Shown piece by piece: positions 14,675-23,768 of a DNA stretch of 64,000 bases. Numbering within the stretch: the stretch's first letter is position 1; every line of letters begins with the position of its first letter. Below the pieces are notes generated by a model. It had not been told where the DNA came from. It worked only from the letters and a program-made list of their open reading frames with translations, and ran no database searches. Origin of the DNA: Tepidiforma bonchosmolovskayae (GTDB taxonomy: Bacteria; Chloroflexota; Dehalococcoidia; Tepidiformales; Tepidiformaceae); contig NZ_CP042829.1 in the NCBI RefSeq assembly GCF_008838325.1, positions 496,001-560,000 on the forward strand, written 5' to 3'. A program made the position numbers and the translations under genes.

Positions 14675-15892
14675 TCAGCCTGGCAGAGTGGTCGGCACGG
14701 TGCCCAGGCCGACGACGCCGCGGGCGGCGAGGTCTTCGAGCTCGGCGTCGGCGAGGCCGAGTTCGGCGGCGAGGGTTTCGCGGGTGTGTTCGCCGAGGAG
14801 CGGAGCGCGCTGGAGTTCGACCTCGGAATCGCTCAGGTGGATCGGCGGCGCGAGGAGCTGGAATTCGCCGACGGTCGGGTGTTCGATCGTGCGGATCATG
14901 TTGCGGGCGCGGAGGTGGGGGTCATTGAGCAGGTCTTCAGTGTCGTAGACGGCGCTGCAGGGGACGCCGGCGGCGGCGAGGTGGTGCATGGCTTCGAACT
15001 TGGTGCGCTTGCGGGTCCAGCCGGCGATGATCTCCCAGAGGGCGTCGCCGTTGGCGTGGCGGTCGCGGACGGTGGCGAAGCGGGGGTCCATGCCGAGCTC
15101 GGGCATGTCGATGGCGGCGATAAGGGCGTCCCACATGCGGGTGGTGACGACCATGATGTAGATGTAGTCGTTGGGGCCGCCGGGGGCGCAGGGGTAGAGG
15201 TCGGTGGGGACGACGGTGCGGTTGCCGCGGCGCTGGATGGGGCTGGAGCGCCACTCGCGCTGGGACATGGGCTCGCGCATGAAGTTCGCGATGATTTCCT
15301 GCATGGCGATTTCGACGACCTGGCCGCGGCCGGTGCGCTGGCGCTGGACGTAGGCGGCGAGGATGCCGAGGGCAGCGTGGACGCCGGAGCCGGTATCGCC
15401 GAAGGTGGCGCCGGGGCGCATGGGCGGGCCGTCGGGGTCGCCGGTCACGCTGAAGGCACCGCCGGCGGCCTGGGCGATCATGTCGAAGCACTTGTAGCCG
15501 GCGCAGGGACCGGAGGTCCCGAAGCCTTTAATGGTGGCGTAAATGATGCCGGGGTTGAGCGCGCTGAGGACGTCGTAGCCGAGGCCGAGCTTCTCCATGG
15601 TGCCGAGGGTGAAGTTTTCGACGACGACATCGAACTTCGGCACGAGGCGAAGGAAGAGGTCGCGGCCTTCGGGGGTATCGAGGGCGATGGCGACGCTCTT
15701 CTTGTTGTTGTTGAAGGAGAGGAAGTAGTAGGAGTCGCGGCCTTTTCCGGCAACGTTGCGGCCGGGGTCGCCGACGCCGGGGCGCTCCACCTTGACGACA
15801 TCGGCGCCGAGCCAGGCGAGGTACTGGGTGCAGGTTGTCCCGGCTTCGTACTGGGTGAGGTCGAGGACCTTCATGCCGTCGAGCGCTGCCAT
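14675..15892 (-). CDS. CaiB/BaiF family III CoA-transferase
   Basis: The 405-residue protein is a complete family III acyl-CoA transferase. It has the N-terminal GMKVLDLTQYEAG, the LGADVVKVERPG motif (about 29-40), the SYYFLSFNNNKKSV segment, and catalytic-aspartate region KCFDMIAQAAGG (about 133-144) with the GDTGSGVHAALG loop. It moves CoA between carboxylic acids, often making an acyl-CoA for beta-oxidation or lyase chemistry. Substrate is unknown. A GGGAGG ribosome-binding site precedes the ATG. The MaoC/SDR and thiolase genes elsewhere in the window fit a general acyl-CoA lifestyle. Confidence 0.9.
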   Translation of the reverse strand: MAALDGMKVLDLTQYEAGTTCTQYLAWLGADVVKVERPGVGDPGRNVAGKGRDSYYFLSFNNNKKSVAIALDTPEGRDLFLRLVPKFDVVVENFTLGTMEKLGLGYDVLSALNPGIIYATIKGFGTSGPCAGYKCFDMIAQAAGGAFSVTGDPDGPPMRPGATFGDTGSGVHAALGILAAYVQRQRTGRGQVVEIAMQEIIANFMREPMSQREWRSSPIQRRGNRTVVPTDLYPCAPGGPNDYIYIMVVTTRMWDALIAAIDMPELGMDPRFATVRDRHANGDALWEIIAGWTRKRTKFEAMHHLAAAGVPCSAVYDTEDLLNDPHLRARNMIRTIEHPTVGEFQLLAPPIHLSDSEVELQRAPLLGEHTRETLAAELGLADAELEDLAARGVVGLGTVPTTLPG

Positions 15893-15942
15893 CTGGGGCC
15901 TCCCGGTGGGGATGGCGGGGAGTGTAGCAGGCGGCGGGACGT

Positions 15943-18063
15943 TCAGCTGGCCGCGGGCGGGCCGCCGGAACCCGACGGGGGCGGCGATTTCCGCCGGCGC
16001 TCGAGGAAGCGACGGATGGGGCGGGCGAGGGCTGCGCCGATCATGCCGACCGAGATGCCTGCGAGGCCGCCGAGCACCATCCAGGGAACAACGGAGCCGC
16101 CGCCGCTGCCCTCTTCGACCCGGAGTGTGCCGGCGGGGCGGGCGCCCGGGCTGGCGGCAGGGCCGGCCGACGCCGCGCCGGCGACCGCCCCGGACTGCCG
16201 GGCCGGGAAGAGGTTCGGCTCGCCGGGAGTCGGCCGCGAGGTGACCGCCCAGAGGCCGGGGTCGGGCTCGGCGAGGGGGTCGCGGAGACCGAGGGTCTCG
16301 CCGGCTTCCGGGGCGGGCGGCGCGGGGTCGAAGACATCGGGGCGGGCGCCGAAGGAGAGTTCGTCGACGACCCGGCCGGCGGGGTCGCGGAGGCGGAGGA
16401 CGTCGCCGGTATTGCCGAGGCCGTTGCCGATTTCGCCGTCGGGCACACGCACGACGGGGACCGCCGGGTCGAACTTTGCGGCGGCGCCGGCGACGACGGC
16501 GTAGCCGCCGGCAGGGATGACGAGGGAGGGCAGGGTGTCGGAGGATGCGGCGTCGGCGATGACCCAGCCGGCGAGGTCGACGTCGCCGGGGCCGGGGTTG
16601 AACAGCTCGACCCATTCGTAGGGGGCGTCGCGGCCGGTTTCGGGCGGGTCGCTCATGAACTCCGTGATGCGCAGCGAGCCAGACGACGGACCGGCGGCCT
16701 GGGCCTGGACGGGCGGCGCGGGCGGGGACTGGCCCCGGCTCGAGGACCGCGGGGTCGGAGAGGGTTTCGGGGTCGAGGCCGCGCCGGAGGCCGCCGTCGT
16801 CGGAGCGGTGGTGGCGCGCGGCGTGGGCGTCGGCGTCGGCGGGGGTTCGGCGACCTCGCCGAACCAGGCGTCGTCGAAGCAGGCGGTGGCGGCGGCGCTG
16901 CCGGGACGGAGCATGAGCCGGACGCGGGCGGAGCGGGCGTCGGGAGGCGCCTGGAGCGGGCCGGTGGCGAGGCGGGTCCAGCCGCCGGAGGCCGGGTCGC
17001 TGTCGGCCTGGTCGCCGCCGGTTCCGGAGCCGTCGGCGGAGGTGTACCAGGTCACGCGGAGGAACGCGTCGCCGCCGCTGGCCGCGGCCCAGGCGACGGC
17101 CTCGTACCAGGCGCCGCCAGCGACGGGGACGGCCTGGTAGAGCCACTTGGTTGAGGACGTATCGGAATCGAGGCAGCCGGCGTAGCGGCCTTCGTAGGCG
17201 TCGGAGGAGGCGCGGAGCTCGCCGCCGACTTTGGACCAGTAGGCCGGCCTGCCGGACTGGACCACTTCGAAGTCGCCGTTGCGGAGGAGGCCGCCGGAGG
17301 CGGAGCCGGGCGGCAGGGTCGGGGTAGCGGTTGGGGGCATGGTCGGCGTCGGCCGGGGCGTGCTCACGCGGGGCGGCGTGGGAGTTTTGGTGGGGGTCGG
17401 GGTTTTCGTCGGCGTTGGCGTCCGGGTCGGGGTCGGAGCGCCGGGGGCGCCGCCGGGGCCGTCATCGCCGGCGCCGGCATCGCCATCAGCCGCGGGGGTG
17501 GGGGTTGCGGTGGCGGCGGGCGTGGGGGTGGGGGTCGGGGTCGGCGTCGGGTTGCCGGCTGACTCGACAAGGCTGGCTTCGACAAGGCCGACGGTTGCGC
17601 CGGCCTGGCCGCGCAGTTCGATAACGAACATCGCGAAGAGCGTGCCGGGGGGCGCGGACGGCGTCATGACATCGAGGCGGAGGTTCGCGCTGAGCTGGTA
17701 TTCGGGGGAGGAAACGGTCGCCGCGGGGATCGGGCCCTCAGTTTTCCAGAATTCGAGGCGGAGCCGCGCGGTAACGCCGGTTTGGCCGGAGATTCGAACC
17801 GAGGCGTCGTAGCGGTTGCCGGGTGCGGCAGGAGCTACCTGGGAGACGGTGGCCCGGTCGAGGGTGAGACGGAAGGCGTCGCCGTCCGGTTCGAGGCCGT
17901 TCAGGGTCCAGGCGTCATCGACCGGCGGCTGGAAGGCGGGGTTTTCGAGGAGGTTGCCTTCGGCTGCGGCGCGCCGGGCGCCAGGGCCGGCAGGCAGCAG
18001 GGAGGCGGTGACGATTGCGAGGCACGCCAGCGGGAGAAGGATGGTTCGTCCGCTCCGCGGCAT
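15943..18063 (-). CDS. Secreted lamin-tail-domain protein with proline/threonine linkers and C-terminal membrane anchor
   Basis: The 706-residue protein has a signal peptide (about 1-35). A first beta-rich jelly-roll-like module (about 36-165) is followed by a long PTPT/TPTKTPTP linker (about 171-252), a second carbohydrate-binding-like module starting LLRNGDFE (about 259-405), another Pro/Thr/Ser linker (about 406-460) and a lamin-tail domain (about 462-600; ITEFMSDPP, YEWVELFNPGPGDVDLAGW). A membrane helix lies at about 659-680, before a basic RPIRRFLERRRK tail. This reads as a surface protein anchored by its C-terminus, possibly binding glycans or nucleic acid. A GGGAGGAA ribosome-binding site fixes the start at this ATG rather than at the in-frame GTG at 18081. 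Confidence 0.85.
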   Translation of the reverse strand: MPRSGRTILLPLACLAIVTASLLPAGPGARRAAAEGNLLENPAFQPPVDDAWTLNGLEPDGDAFRLTLDRATVSQVAPAAPGNRYDASVRISGQTGVTARLRLEFWKTEGPIPAATVSSPEYQLSANLRLDVMTPSAPPGTLFAMFVIELRGQAGATVGLVEASLVESAGNPTPTPTPTPTPAATATPTPAADGDAGAGDDGPGGAPGAPTPTRTPTPTKTPTPTKTPTPPRVSTPRPTPTMPPTATPTLPPGSASGGLLRNGDFEVVQSGRPAYWSKVGGELRASSDAYEGRYAGCLDSDTSSTKWLYQAVPVAGGAWYEAVAWAAASGGDAFLRVTWYTSADGSGTGGDQADSDPASGGWTRLATGPLQAPPDARSARVRLMLRPGSAAATACFDDAWFGEVAEPPPTPTPTPRATTAPTTAASGAASTPKPSPTPRSSSRGQSPPAPPVQAQAAGPSSGSLRITEFMSDPPETGRDAPYEWVELFNPGPGDVDLAGWVIADAASSDTLPSLVIPAGGYAVVAGAAAKFDPAVPVVRVPDGEIGNGLGNTGDVLRLRDPAGRVVDELSFGARPDVFDPAPPAPEAGETLGLRDPLAEPDPGLWAVTSRPTPGEPNLFPARQSGAVAGAASAGPAASPGARPAGTLRVEEGSGGGSVVPWMVLGGLAGISVGMIGAALARPIRRFLERRRKSPPPSGSGGPPAAS
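17354..17561. repeat. Low-complexity repeat encoding the PT-rich linker
   Basis: Iterated GGCGTGGGGGTCGGGGTC-type hexamer units, read on the minus strand as Pro-Thr repeats with an unrelated acidic/glycine stretch in the middle. This is coding microsatellite-like sequence inside the surface-protein gene. Confidence 0.7.
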
Positions 18064-18266
18064 CCGGGTTCCTCCCGCCACGAGAAGAGGTGGGGGAACT
18101 GTAGGGGAACGGCGGGAACGGCGACAAGCCGGTGCCGGGGAGCGGCGTGCGGGCGCGTGGCGGGGACCGGGGTGCCGGGCGGCTTCCCCGGAGGCAGCTG
18201 GCGCCGGTAGACTTCGGCGGCCGGGTGCGCGAGCGCGCCAAGACCATCCTGGCAGGAGGACTGGCG

Positions 18267-19052
18267 ATGGATATCCGCGGAGGCGTGGTGATCGTCACGG
18301 GGTCGGCCACAGGGGTCGGGGCGGCGTGTGCGAAGCTGCTGGCGAGCAAGGGCTGCAACGTGGTCATCAACTACACGAAGTCGGAGGCGGACGCGCGGGA
18401 GACGCAGGCGGCCTGCGAGGCGCTGGGGGTCGAGACGCTGCTCGTCCAGGCGGATGTCGCCAACGATGCCGACTGCCGTCGGATGGCGCAGGCAGCGATC
18501 GACCGCTGGGGGCGCATTGACGGGCTGATCAACAACGCCGGGACGACGAAGTTCGTCAACCACACCGACCTTGAGGGGCTGACGGCGGAGGATTTCCAGC
18601 GGATCTACGCGGTGAACGTGATTGGGGCGTACCAGATGACCCGGGCGGTGGCGCCGCAGATGAAGGCTCAGGGGCGGGGCGCCATCGTGAACGTTTCGTC
18701 GATTGCGGGCGTGATGGGGATTGGGAGTTCGATTGCGTATGCGGCCTCGAAAGGGGCGCTGAACACGATGACGCTTTCGCTGGCTCGGGCGCTGGGGCCG
18801 GAGATCCGGGTGAACGCGATCTGCCCGGGGTTCATCCAGGGGCGGTGGCTGCGGAGCGGACTCGGCGATGCGGCGTACGAAGCGGCGCTGGCGCAGCAGG
18901 AGCGGACGACGCCGCTGCGCCGGGCGGGGACGCCGGAGGAGATGGCGCAGGCAGCGGTCTGGTTCATCGAGGGGGCGGACCTCGTGACGGGCGAGCTGCT
19001 GATTGTGGACGCCGGGGCGCACCTCGGCGCTGCGCCGCTCATCGCGCGGTGA
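18267..19052 (+). CDS. SDR-family oxidoreductase (FabG-like)
   Basis: The 261-residue short-chain dehydrogenase has the cofactor motif TGSATGVG (about 11-18), NNAG (about 91-94), catalytic VSSIAG serine (about 145-150) and YAASK (about 158-162), and the PGFIQGRW substrate-loop region. Length and order are those of 3-oxoacyl-ACP reductases, but such proteins reduce many keto substrates. An AGGAGG ribosome-binding site 7 nt upstream sets the start. It is the first gene of a tightly packed plus-strand run with rluB, cmk, plsC and ispH, though a functional link is not obvious. Confidence 0.86.
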   Translation: MDIRGGVVIVTGSATGVGAACAKLLASKGCNVVINYTKSEADARETQAACEALGVETLLVQADVANDADCRRMAQAAIDRWGRIDGLINNAGTTKFVNHTDLEGLTAEDFQRIYAVNVIGAYQMTRAVAPQMKAQGRGAIVNVSSIAGVMGIGSSIAYAASKGALNTMTLSLARALGPEIRVNAICPGFIQGRWLRSGLGDAAYEAALAQQERTTPLRRAGTPEEMAQAAVWFIEGADLVTGELLIVDAGAHLGAAPLIAR

Positions 19053-19105
19053 CCGACGGCCCGCGTCCGCTTGCGCCGCGCCCGAAAGCAGTGTGGAGTG
19101 GAGCC

Positions 19106-19915
19106 ATGGTGCAGGAACGGCTCCAGAAGATTCTCTCGAACGCGGGCGTGGCGTCACGGCGCAAGGCCGAGGAGCTGATCCTCGCGGGGCGGGTGCAGGT
19201 GAACGGGCAGGTGGTGACGACGCTCGGCGCGCGGGCTGACCTCGACGTCGACGAGGTGCTGGTGGATGGGGAGCCGGTGCGCCGGGACCGGTACCGGTAC
19301 TTCATGCTGAACAAGCCGCGGGGCTTCGTGACGACGGCGCGCGACGAGCAGGGCCGGGAGACGGTGCTCGACCTGGTGCCGATCGGCGACGTGCAGCTCC
19401 ACCCGGTCGGCCGGCTCGACCGGGAAAGCGAGGGTCTGGTCATCGTGACGAACGACGGGCACCTGACGGACCTGCTCACGCACCCGCGCTACGGGGTGGA
19501 GAAGGAGTACCTCGTTGGGGTAGATGCGCCAGTGCCGGCGAAGGACATCGAGCGGATGGTGCGGGGCATCAGGGTCGACGGCGAGCGGCTGCGCGCGGCT
19601 TCGGTCCGGCCGGCGGAACCCCCCGCCGATGCGGAGCCCGATGCCGGGGCCGGTGCGTGGCTGCTGGTGACGCTGCGCCAGGGAAAGAACCGGGAGATCC
19701 GGCGGATGCTCGCCGCGCTGGGGCGAAAGGTAGTGGTCCTGCGGCGGCTGCGGGTGGGGCCGCTGCGGCTGGGCGACCTCGGGAGCGGGGCGTTCCGGGA
19801 GCTGACGGCAGACGAGGTGGCGGCGCTCTACCGTGCGGGACGGGCGGCACAGGCGGCCGGCGAGCGGGCGGCGGATGGGCCGGAACGGAGCGGTCGTCTA
19901 CCATCGCGGCGATGA
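19106..19915 (+). CDS. rluB: Pseudouridine synthase, RluB/RsuA family
   Basis: The 269-residue enzyme has an N-terminal S4 RNA-binding domain (about 3-60, RLQKILSNAGVASRRKAEELI). The RsuA/RluB catalytic domain contains the catalytic aspartate in HPVGRLDRESEGLV (about 92-105) and the QGKNREIRRM motif (about 191-200). It isomerises a uridine in 23S rRNA helix 89-90 (RluB type) or 16S rRNA. In many bacteria rluB sits next to cmk and scpA/scpB; here it is followed by cmk, with which it overlaps by 4 nt, while scpA is 28 kb away on the other strand. Confidence 0.9.
   Translation: MVQERLQKILSNAGVASRRKAEELILAGRVQVNGQVVTTLGARADLDVDEVLVDGEPVRRDRYRYFMLNKPRGFVTTARDEQGRETVLDLVPIGDVQLHPVGRLDRESEGLVIVTNDGHLTDLLTHPRYGVEKEYLVGVDAPVPAKDIERMVRGIRVDGERLRAASVRPAEPPADAEPDAGAGAWLLVTLRQGKNREIRRMLAALGRKVVVLRRLRVGPLRLGDLGSGAFRELTADEVAALYRAGRAAQAAGERAADGPERSGRLPSRR
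19899..19904 (+). promoter_or_regulatory. -10 box directly before cmk
   Basis: TACCAT ends 7 nt before the cmk ATG at 19912, inside the 3' end of rluB. It may drive a leaderless cmk message in addition to read-through from rluB. Confidence 0.35.
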
Positions 19916-20586
19916 AGCAGGAAGGATGCATCCCGTGGCCGATTGCCATCGATGGGCCGGCTGCCTCGGGGAAGAGTTCGCTCGGCATGGCGCTGGCGCG
20001 GCGGTTCGGGTACCTGTTCCTCGACACGGGGCTGATGTACCGGGCCGTGACGCTGGCGGCCCTCGAGGCGGGCGTACCGCCGGAGGACGCGGCTGCGGGC
20101 GCGTTCGCGCGGTCGCTCGACATCCGCGCCGTGGCGGGGGAGGAGACGCGGATCCTGCTGGGGGGGCGGGATGTGACGGGGCGGCTGCGGGAGCCGGAGG
20201 TAGAGCACCACGTCAGCGCCTACAGCGCGCTGCCCTCGGTCCGGGCGGCGATGGTGGCGGCGCAGCGGGCGATCGCGGCGCAGGGGCCGGCAATCCTCGC
20301 GGGGCGGGACATCGGGACGGTTGTGCTGCCGGATGCGCCGGTGAAGCTGTTCCTCGAGGCGTCGCCGGAGGCGCGGGCGGCGCGCCGGAGCCGGCAGGCG
20401 CACGAGTGGGGCATGGCGCAGGAAGCGGCGGAGGCCCGCCGGGACATCGAGCAGCGGGACCGGCTGGACAGTTCGCGGGCGGCGAGCCCGCTGCGTCCTG
20501 CCGAGGATGCCGTTGTGATTGACACCACGGACCTCACGCTGGAGGAGGTCATCCGGTTCGCGCTGGAGCTGCTGGGATGCAACTGA
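19912..20586 (+). CDS. cmk: Cytidylate kinase
   Basis: The 224-residue protein phosphorylates CMP and dCMP with ATP. It has the P-loop GPAASGKSS (about 15-23), the CMP-binding DTGLMYRAVTLAAL segment (about 36-49), the RDIGTVVLPDA motif (about 131-141) and the lid region ARRSRQ. Length is normal. The start is the ATG that overlaps the rluB stop codon as ATGA. Its own stop codon lies inside the start of plsC (10-nt overlap), so the two are translationally coupled. Confidence 0.94.
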   Translation: MKQEGCIPWPIAIDGPAASGKSSLGMALARRFGYLFLDTGLMYRAVTLAALEAGVPPEDAAAGAFARSLDIRAVAGEETRILLGGRDVTGRLREPEVEHHVSAYSALPSVRAAMVAAQRAIAAQGPAILAGRDIGTVVLPDAPVKLFLEASPEARAARRSRQAHEWGMAQEAAEARRDIEQRDRLDSSRAASPLRPAEDAVVIDTTDLTLEEVIRFALELLGCN

Positions 20587-21296
20587 GGCTGCCGAGGCTG
20601 CGCTGGGAGACGTTTGTCCCGCCGTTCTACTGGGCGTGCACCTATCTGCTGCGGGGCGCGCTCTGGCTGGTGGTGCGGTGGGAGGTGCGGGGCCGGGAGC
20701 ACGTGCCGATGGAAGGCGGGCTGATTGTGGTGTCGAACCACCTGAACAACGCCGACCCGCCGATTGTGGGCGCCGGGGTTGCGAAGCGGCGGATCCGGTG
20801 GATGGCGAAGGTGGAGCTGTTCAGGTACCCGTTCGGGGTGATCCCGCGGCTGTGGGGCGCCTTCCCGGTGCGGCGGTTCGAGGCCGACCTCGGGGCGATG
20901 CTGACGGCTGAGCGGATCCTGCGGCAGGGCGGCGTCCTCGGGATGTTCCCGGAAGGAACGCGCTCGCGGACGGGGTACCTCGGCAAGCCGCACCCGGGGA
21001 CGGCGCTGATCGCGCTGCGGACGGGTGCGCCGGTCCTGCCGTGCGCGGTGACGGGCACGGAGAAGCTGCGCAACCCGCTGGTGCTGCTGCGGCGGCCGCG
21101 GTTTACGGTGACGATCGGCGAGCCGATCCGGGTGGAGGCGGTGAAGCGGCCCACAGAGGAGCAGGTGAGCGCCCTCACGGCGCGGATTTACGAGGCGATC
21201 CGGGCGCTCTTACCGCCCCAGTACGCCGGTCCCTATACTGGCAGTGAGGGCACCGCGCCCGGGGAGACCGATGGTCCAGATCATCCGCGCGAGTGA
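20577..21296 (+). CDS. plsC: 1-acyl-sn-glycerol-3-phosphate acyltransferase
   Basis: The 239-residue PlsC-type acyltransferase has the catalytic HLNNAD motif (H-x4-D, about 54-59) and the phosphate-binding FPEGTRSR motif (about 124-131). A hydrophobic N-terminal stretch (about 15-35) touches the membrane. It adds the second acyl chain to lysophosphatidic acid. The cmk-plsC-ispH order is widespread in bacteria. It overlaps cmk by 10 nt at the 5' end and ispH by 26 nt at the 3' end. Confidence 0.92.
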   Translation: MQLRLPRLRWETFVPPFYWACTYLLRGALWLVVRWEVRGREHVPMEGGLIVVSNHLNNADPPIVGAGVAKRRIRWMAKVELFRYPFGVIPRLWGAFPVRRFEADLGAMLTAERILRQGGVLGMFPEGTRSRTGYLGKPHPGTALIALRTGAPVLPCAVTGTEKLRNPLVLLRRPRFTVTIGEPIRVEAVKRPTEEQVSALTARIYEAIRALLPPQYAGPYTGSEGTAPGETDGPDHPRE

Positions 21297-22203
21297 CATG
21301 GGGTTCTGCATGGGCGTCCGGCGCGCCGTGCAGATCATGGAGAGCGAAGCGACGCCGGAGCGGCCGGTGTTCAGCGTGGGGGAGATCGTCCACAACCCGC
21401 ACGTCGTGCGGGCGCTGGAGCGAAGCGGGGTGGTGCAGCTGCCGGGCCCGGACGACGTGGATGGGGATATTGGGAAGGCGACGGCCGAGCGGGTGAAGTC
21501 CGGCCGGGTCGCGATTACCGCGCACGGCGTGGGCGAGCGGGTGGTGCGCGAGCTGGAGGCGAGCGGGCTGGAGATTATCGACACGACCTGCCCGATCGTG
21601 ACGCGGGCGCAGCGGTACGGGCAGAAGTTCGCCCGCGAGGGCTGGCACGTGCTGATTTTCGGCGACCCGGGGCATAAGGAGGTGCGCGGCATCCTCGGGT
21701 GGACCTTCGGGCAGGACGGCGAGCCGCGGGCGACGGTGGTGCCGCAGGCGGACTACGAGAGCCTGCGCCGGCTGGTGGAGGAGTTCCCGGGCGGGTTCCC
21801 GAACAAGATCGGCGTGATGGCCCAGACCACGCATAAGATGGAAGACTTCGCGAAGTTTGTGGCGAACCTGATGCTGCTGCGGCGGGACCACAACTTCGAG
21901 CTGCATGTGGTGAATACGCTCTGCCACGCGACGACGGGCCAGCAGGAGGCCGCGGCGGCGCTGGCGAGGCAGGTGGACGTGATGGTCGTGGTGGGCGGCA
22001 AGAAGAGCGCGAACACGCGGCATCTACGGGAGGTGGCTGAGGAGCAGGGGACGCGCGCCTACCATATCGAGGGGCCGGAGGAGCTGGAGGCCGCGTGGTT
22101 CGCCGGCGCAGAGCGGATCGGGCTGACGGCCGGGGCTTCGACGCCGGACTTCTCGGTGGACGCTGTGGAGGCGCGCATCCGGGAGCTGGTCGGCGCGCGG
22201 TAA
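21271..22203 (+). CDS. ispH: 4-hydroxy-3-methylbut-2-enyl diphosphate reductase
   Basis: The 310-residue enzyme makes the last step of the MEP isoprenoid pathway, reducing HMBPP to IPP and DMAPP with a 4Fe-4S cluster. All three cluster cysteines are present: C13 in GFCMGV, one in DTTCPIV near residue 100 and one in NTLCHAT near 205. The AHGVG histidine, the HKEVRG motif and the GGKKSANT substrate loop are also there. A GGGGAGA ribosome-binding site precedes this ATG. A GTG 27 nt upstream (21244) is an alternative start. Overlap with plsC suggests co-translation, and a TATACT box at 21234-21239 may add a promoter. Confidence 0.93.
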   Translation: MVQIIRASDMGFCMGVRRAVQIMESEATPERPVFSVGEIVHNPHVVRALERSGVVQLPGPDDVDGDIGKATAERVKSGRVAITAHGVGERVVRELEASGLEIIDTTCPIVTRAQRYGQKFAREGWHVLIFGDPGHKEVRGILGWTFGQDGEPRATVVPQADYESLRRLVEEFPGGFPNKIGVMAQTTHKMEDFAKFVANLMLLRRDHNFELHVVNTLCHATTGQQEAAAALARQVDVMVVVGGKKSANTRHLREVAEEQGTRAYHIEGPEELEAAWFAGAERIGLTAGASTPDFSVDAVEARIRELVGAR

Positions 22204-22230
22204 CGGGGATGCCCGGGCGGGCTCCCGTGC

Positions 22231-22236
22231 CATAAT
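22231..22236 (+). promoter_or_regulatory. -10 box directly before the radical SAM/DUF512 gene
   Basis: CATAAT ends 6 nt before the GTG at 22243. No ribosome-binding site is present between them, so the message is probably leaderless. Confidence 0.5.
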
Positions 22237-22242
22237 CGAACC

Positions 22243-23670
22243 GTGAGGAATACGCCGGCACCGGGGGTAATCAGCGGGGTACGGCCCGGTTCGCTGGCGG
22301 CGCTTGCCGGGCTGGAACCGGGCGATGCTGTGGTGCGGGTGAACGGGCGGGTGCCGCGCGACGTCGTGGATGTGCAGTTCTACGCCGCCGAGCCCGAGGT
22401 AGAGGTGCTGGTCCGGAAGGCGAACGGGCTCGACGACCTCATCGTGTTCGAGAAAGCGATCGACGAGGACATCGGGTGGGAGTTCGAGCGGGCGACGTGG
22501 GATGAGGTGATCCTCTGCAACAACAACTGCTTCTTCTGCTTCCTCAAGGGGCTGCCCAGGGGAATGCGGAAGACGCTGTACGTGAAGGACGACGACTACC
22601 GGCTTTCGTTCCTGCACGGCAATTTCGTGACGCTGACGAACCTGACCGAGGACGACTGGGCGCGGCTGGAGGAGCAGCGGCTCAGCCCGCTCAACGTGTC
22701 CGTGCACGCGACCGACCTGGAGCTGCGGCGGCGGATGCTGGCGAACCCCGATGCCCCGGACATCCTCGGGCAGCTGCGGCGGCTCGGGGAGCTGGGCATC
22801 CAGGCGCACACGCAGATTGTGCTCTGCCCGGGTGTGAACGATGGGGAGCACCTTCGGCGGTCGATTGCGGAGCTGGGAGCGCTGTACCCGACGGTGCTGA
22901 CGATCAGCGTGGTGCCGGTGGGTGCGAGCCCGCGGCTGGAGGAGTGGGCGCTGGAGCGGGACGGGATTCCGCTGGAGCGGCCGACCCCCGCGTACGCCCG
23001 GGAGGTGATCGGGCTCATCCGGCCGTTCCAGCGCGAGTTCCGGCGGCGGTTCGGCGCGACGATTGTGCAGTGCAGCGACGAGTACTACATGACAGCGGGG
23101 CTGCCGGTGCCAACGGCGCGGGCGTATGACGGCTTCCCGCAGTACGAGAACGGGATCGGGATGGTGCGGCGGATGCTGGACGACTGGGCGCGGACGCGCC
23201 GGCGATTGCAGGTGCGGGGCGTGCCCCCGGGCGTGGCAGGCCGGCGGGCGGTGGTGGGTACGGCGCGGCTGATGGCACCGACGCTGGCGGCGATTGCGCG
23301 GGAGTTCTCCGCGCTGACCGGGGCGGAGGTGGAGGTCCGGGGGGTGACGAACCGGGTGTTCGGCGAGCGGGTGAACGTGAGCGGGCTGGTGTGCGGCCAG
23401 GATTATGTGGAGCAGGTGCGGGGCGAGCGGCCGCCCGACTGCTACATCCTGCCGCGGTCGAGCCTGGACTATTTCGGGGAGAAGTTCCTCGACTCGATGA
23501 CCGTTGAGGAGGCGGAAGCGGGGCTGGGTGCGCCGCTGGGGTTCGCGAGTGCGTGGTCGGAGGTGGTGCGGATCCTGGCGGAGGGGCCGCGGCGGCCGGG
23601 GCGGAATGCGCGGACCAACGGGCGATTCTGGGCCGAGCCGGCGCCGGCAGGGGCGGCAGCAGATTCGTGA
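22243..23670 (+). CDS. PDZ-like, radical SAM and DUF512 protein
   Basis: The 475-residue protein has an N-terminal PDZ-like segment (about 8-60, GSLAALAGLEPGDAVVRVNG). A radical-SAM core follows, with the cluster motif C92-x3-C96-x2-C99 (LCNNNCFFCF), and a C-terminal DUF512 region (about 280-445) ends with the LPRSSLDYFGEKFLDS signature. The substrate of this conserved family is not known; it often sits beside the GTPase der, which is not visible here. It starts on GTG with a CATAAT box 6 nt upstream. The last about 25 residues are low-complexity. Confidence 0.87.
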   Translation: MRNTPAPGVISGVRPGSLAALAGLEPGDAVVRVNGRVPRDVVDVQFYAAEPEVEVLVRKANGLDDLIVFEKAIDEDIGWEFERATWDEVILCNNNCFFCFLKGLPRGMRKTLYVKDDDYRLSFLHGNFVTLTNLTEDDWARLEEQRLSPLNVSVHATDLELRRRMLANPDAPDILGQLRRLGELGIQAHTQIVLCPGVNDGEHLRRSIAELGALYPTVLTISVVPVGASPRLEEWALERDGIPLERPTPAYAREVIGLIRPFQREFRRRFGATIVQCSDEYYMTAGLPVPTARAYDGFPQYENGIGMVRRMLDDWARTRRRLQVRGVPPGVAGRRAVVGTARLMAPTLAAIAREFSALTGAEVEVRGVTNRVFGERVNVSGLVCGQDYVEQVRGERPPDCYILPRSSLDYFGEKFLDSMTVEEAEAGLGAPLGFASAWSEVVRILAEGPRRPGRNARTNGRFWAEPAPAGAAADS

Positions 23671-23768
23671 ATCGCCCGGGAGGGCGGCGGATGGTATCTT
23701 CGCCGTGCAGGCCCGCGGCCGTGCTGCCGCGGAGAGCGGGCCGAATTCCCCTACGAGCCGAGGCCAGG

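Noticed and set aside
17354..17561. Possible CRISPR-like or tandem regulatory repeats
   Set aside because: The units are irregular hexamers in frame with a Pro-Thr linker of a coding gene; there are no unique spacers or cas genes.
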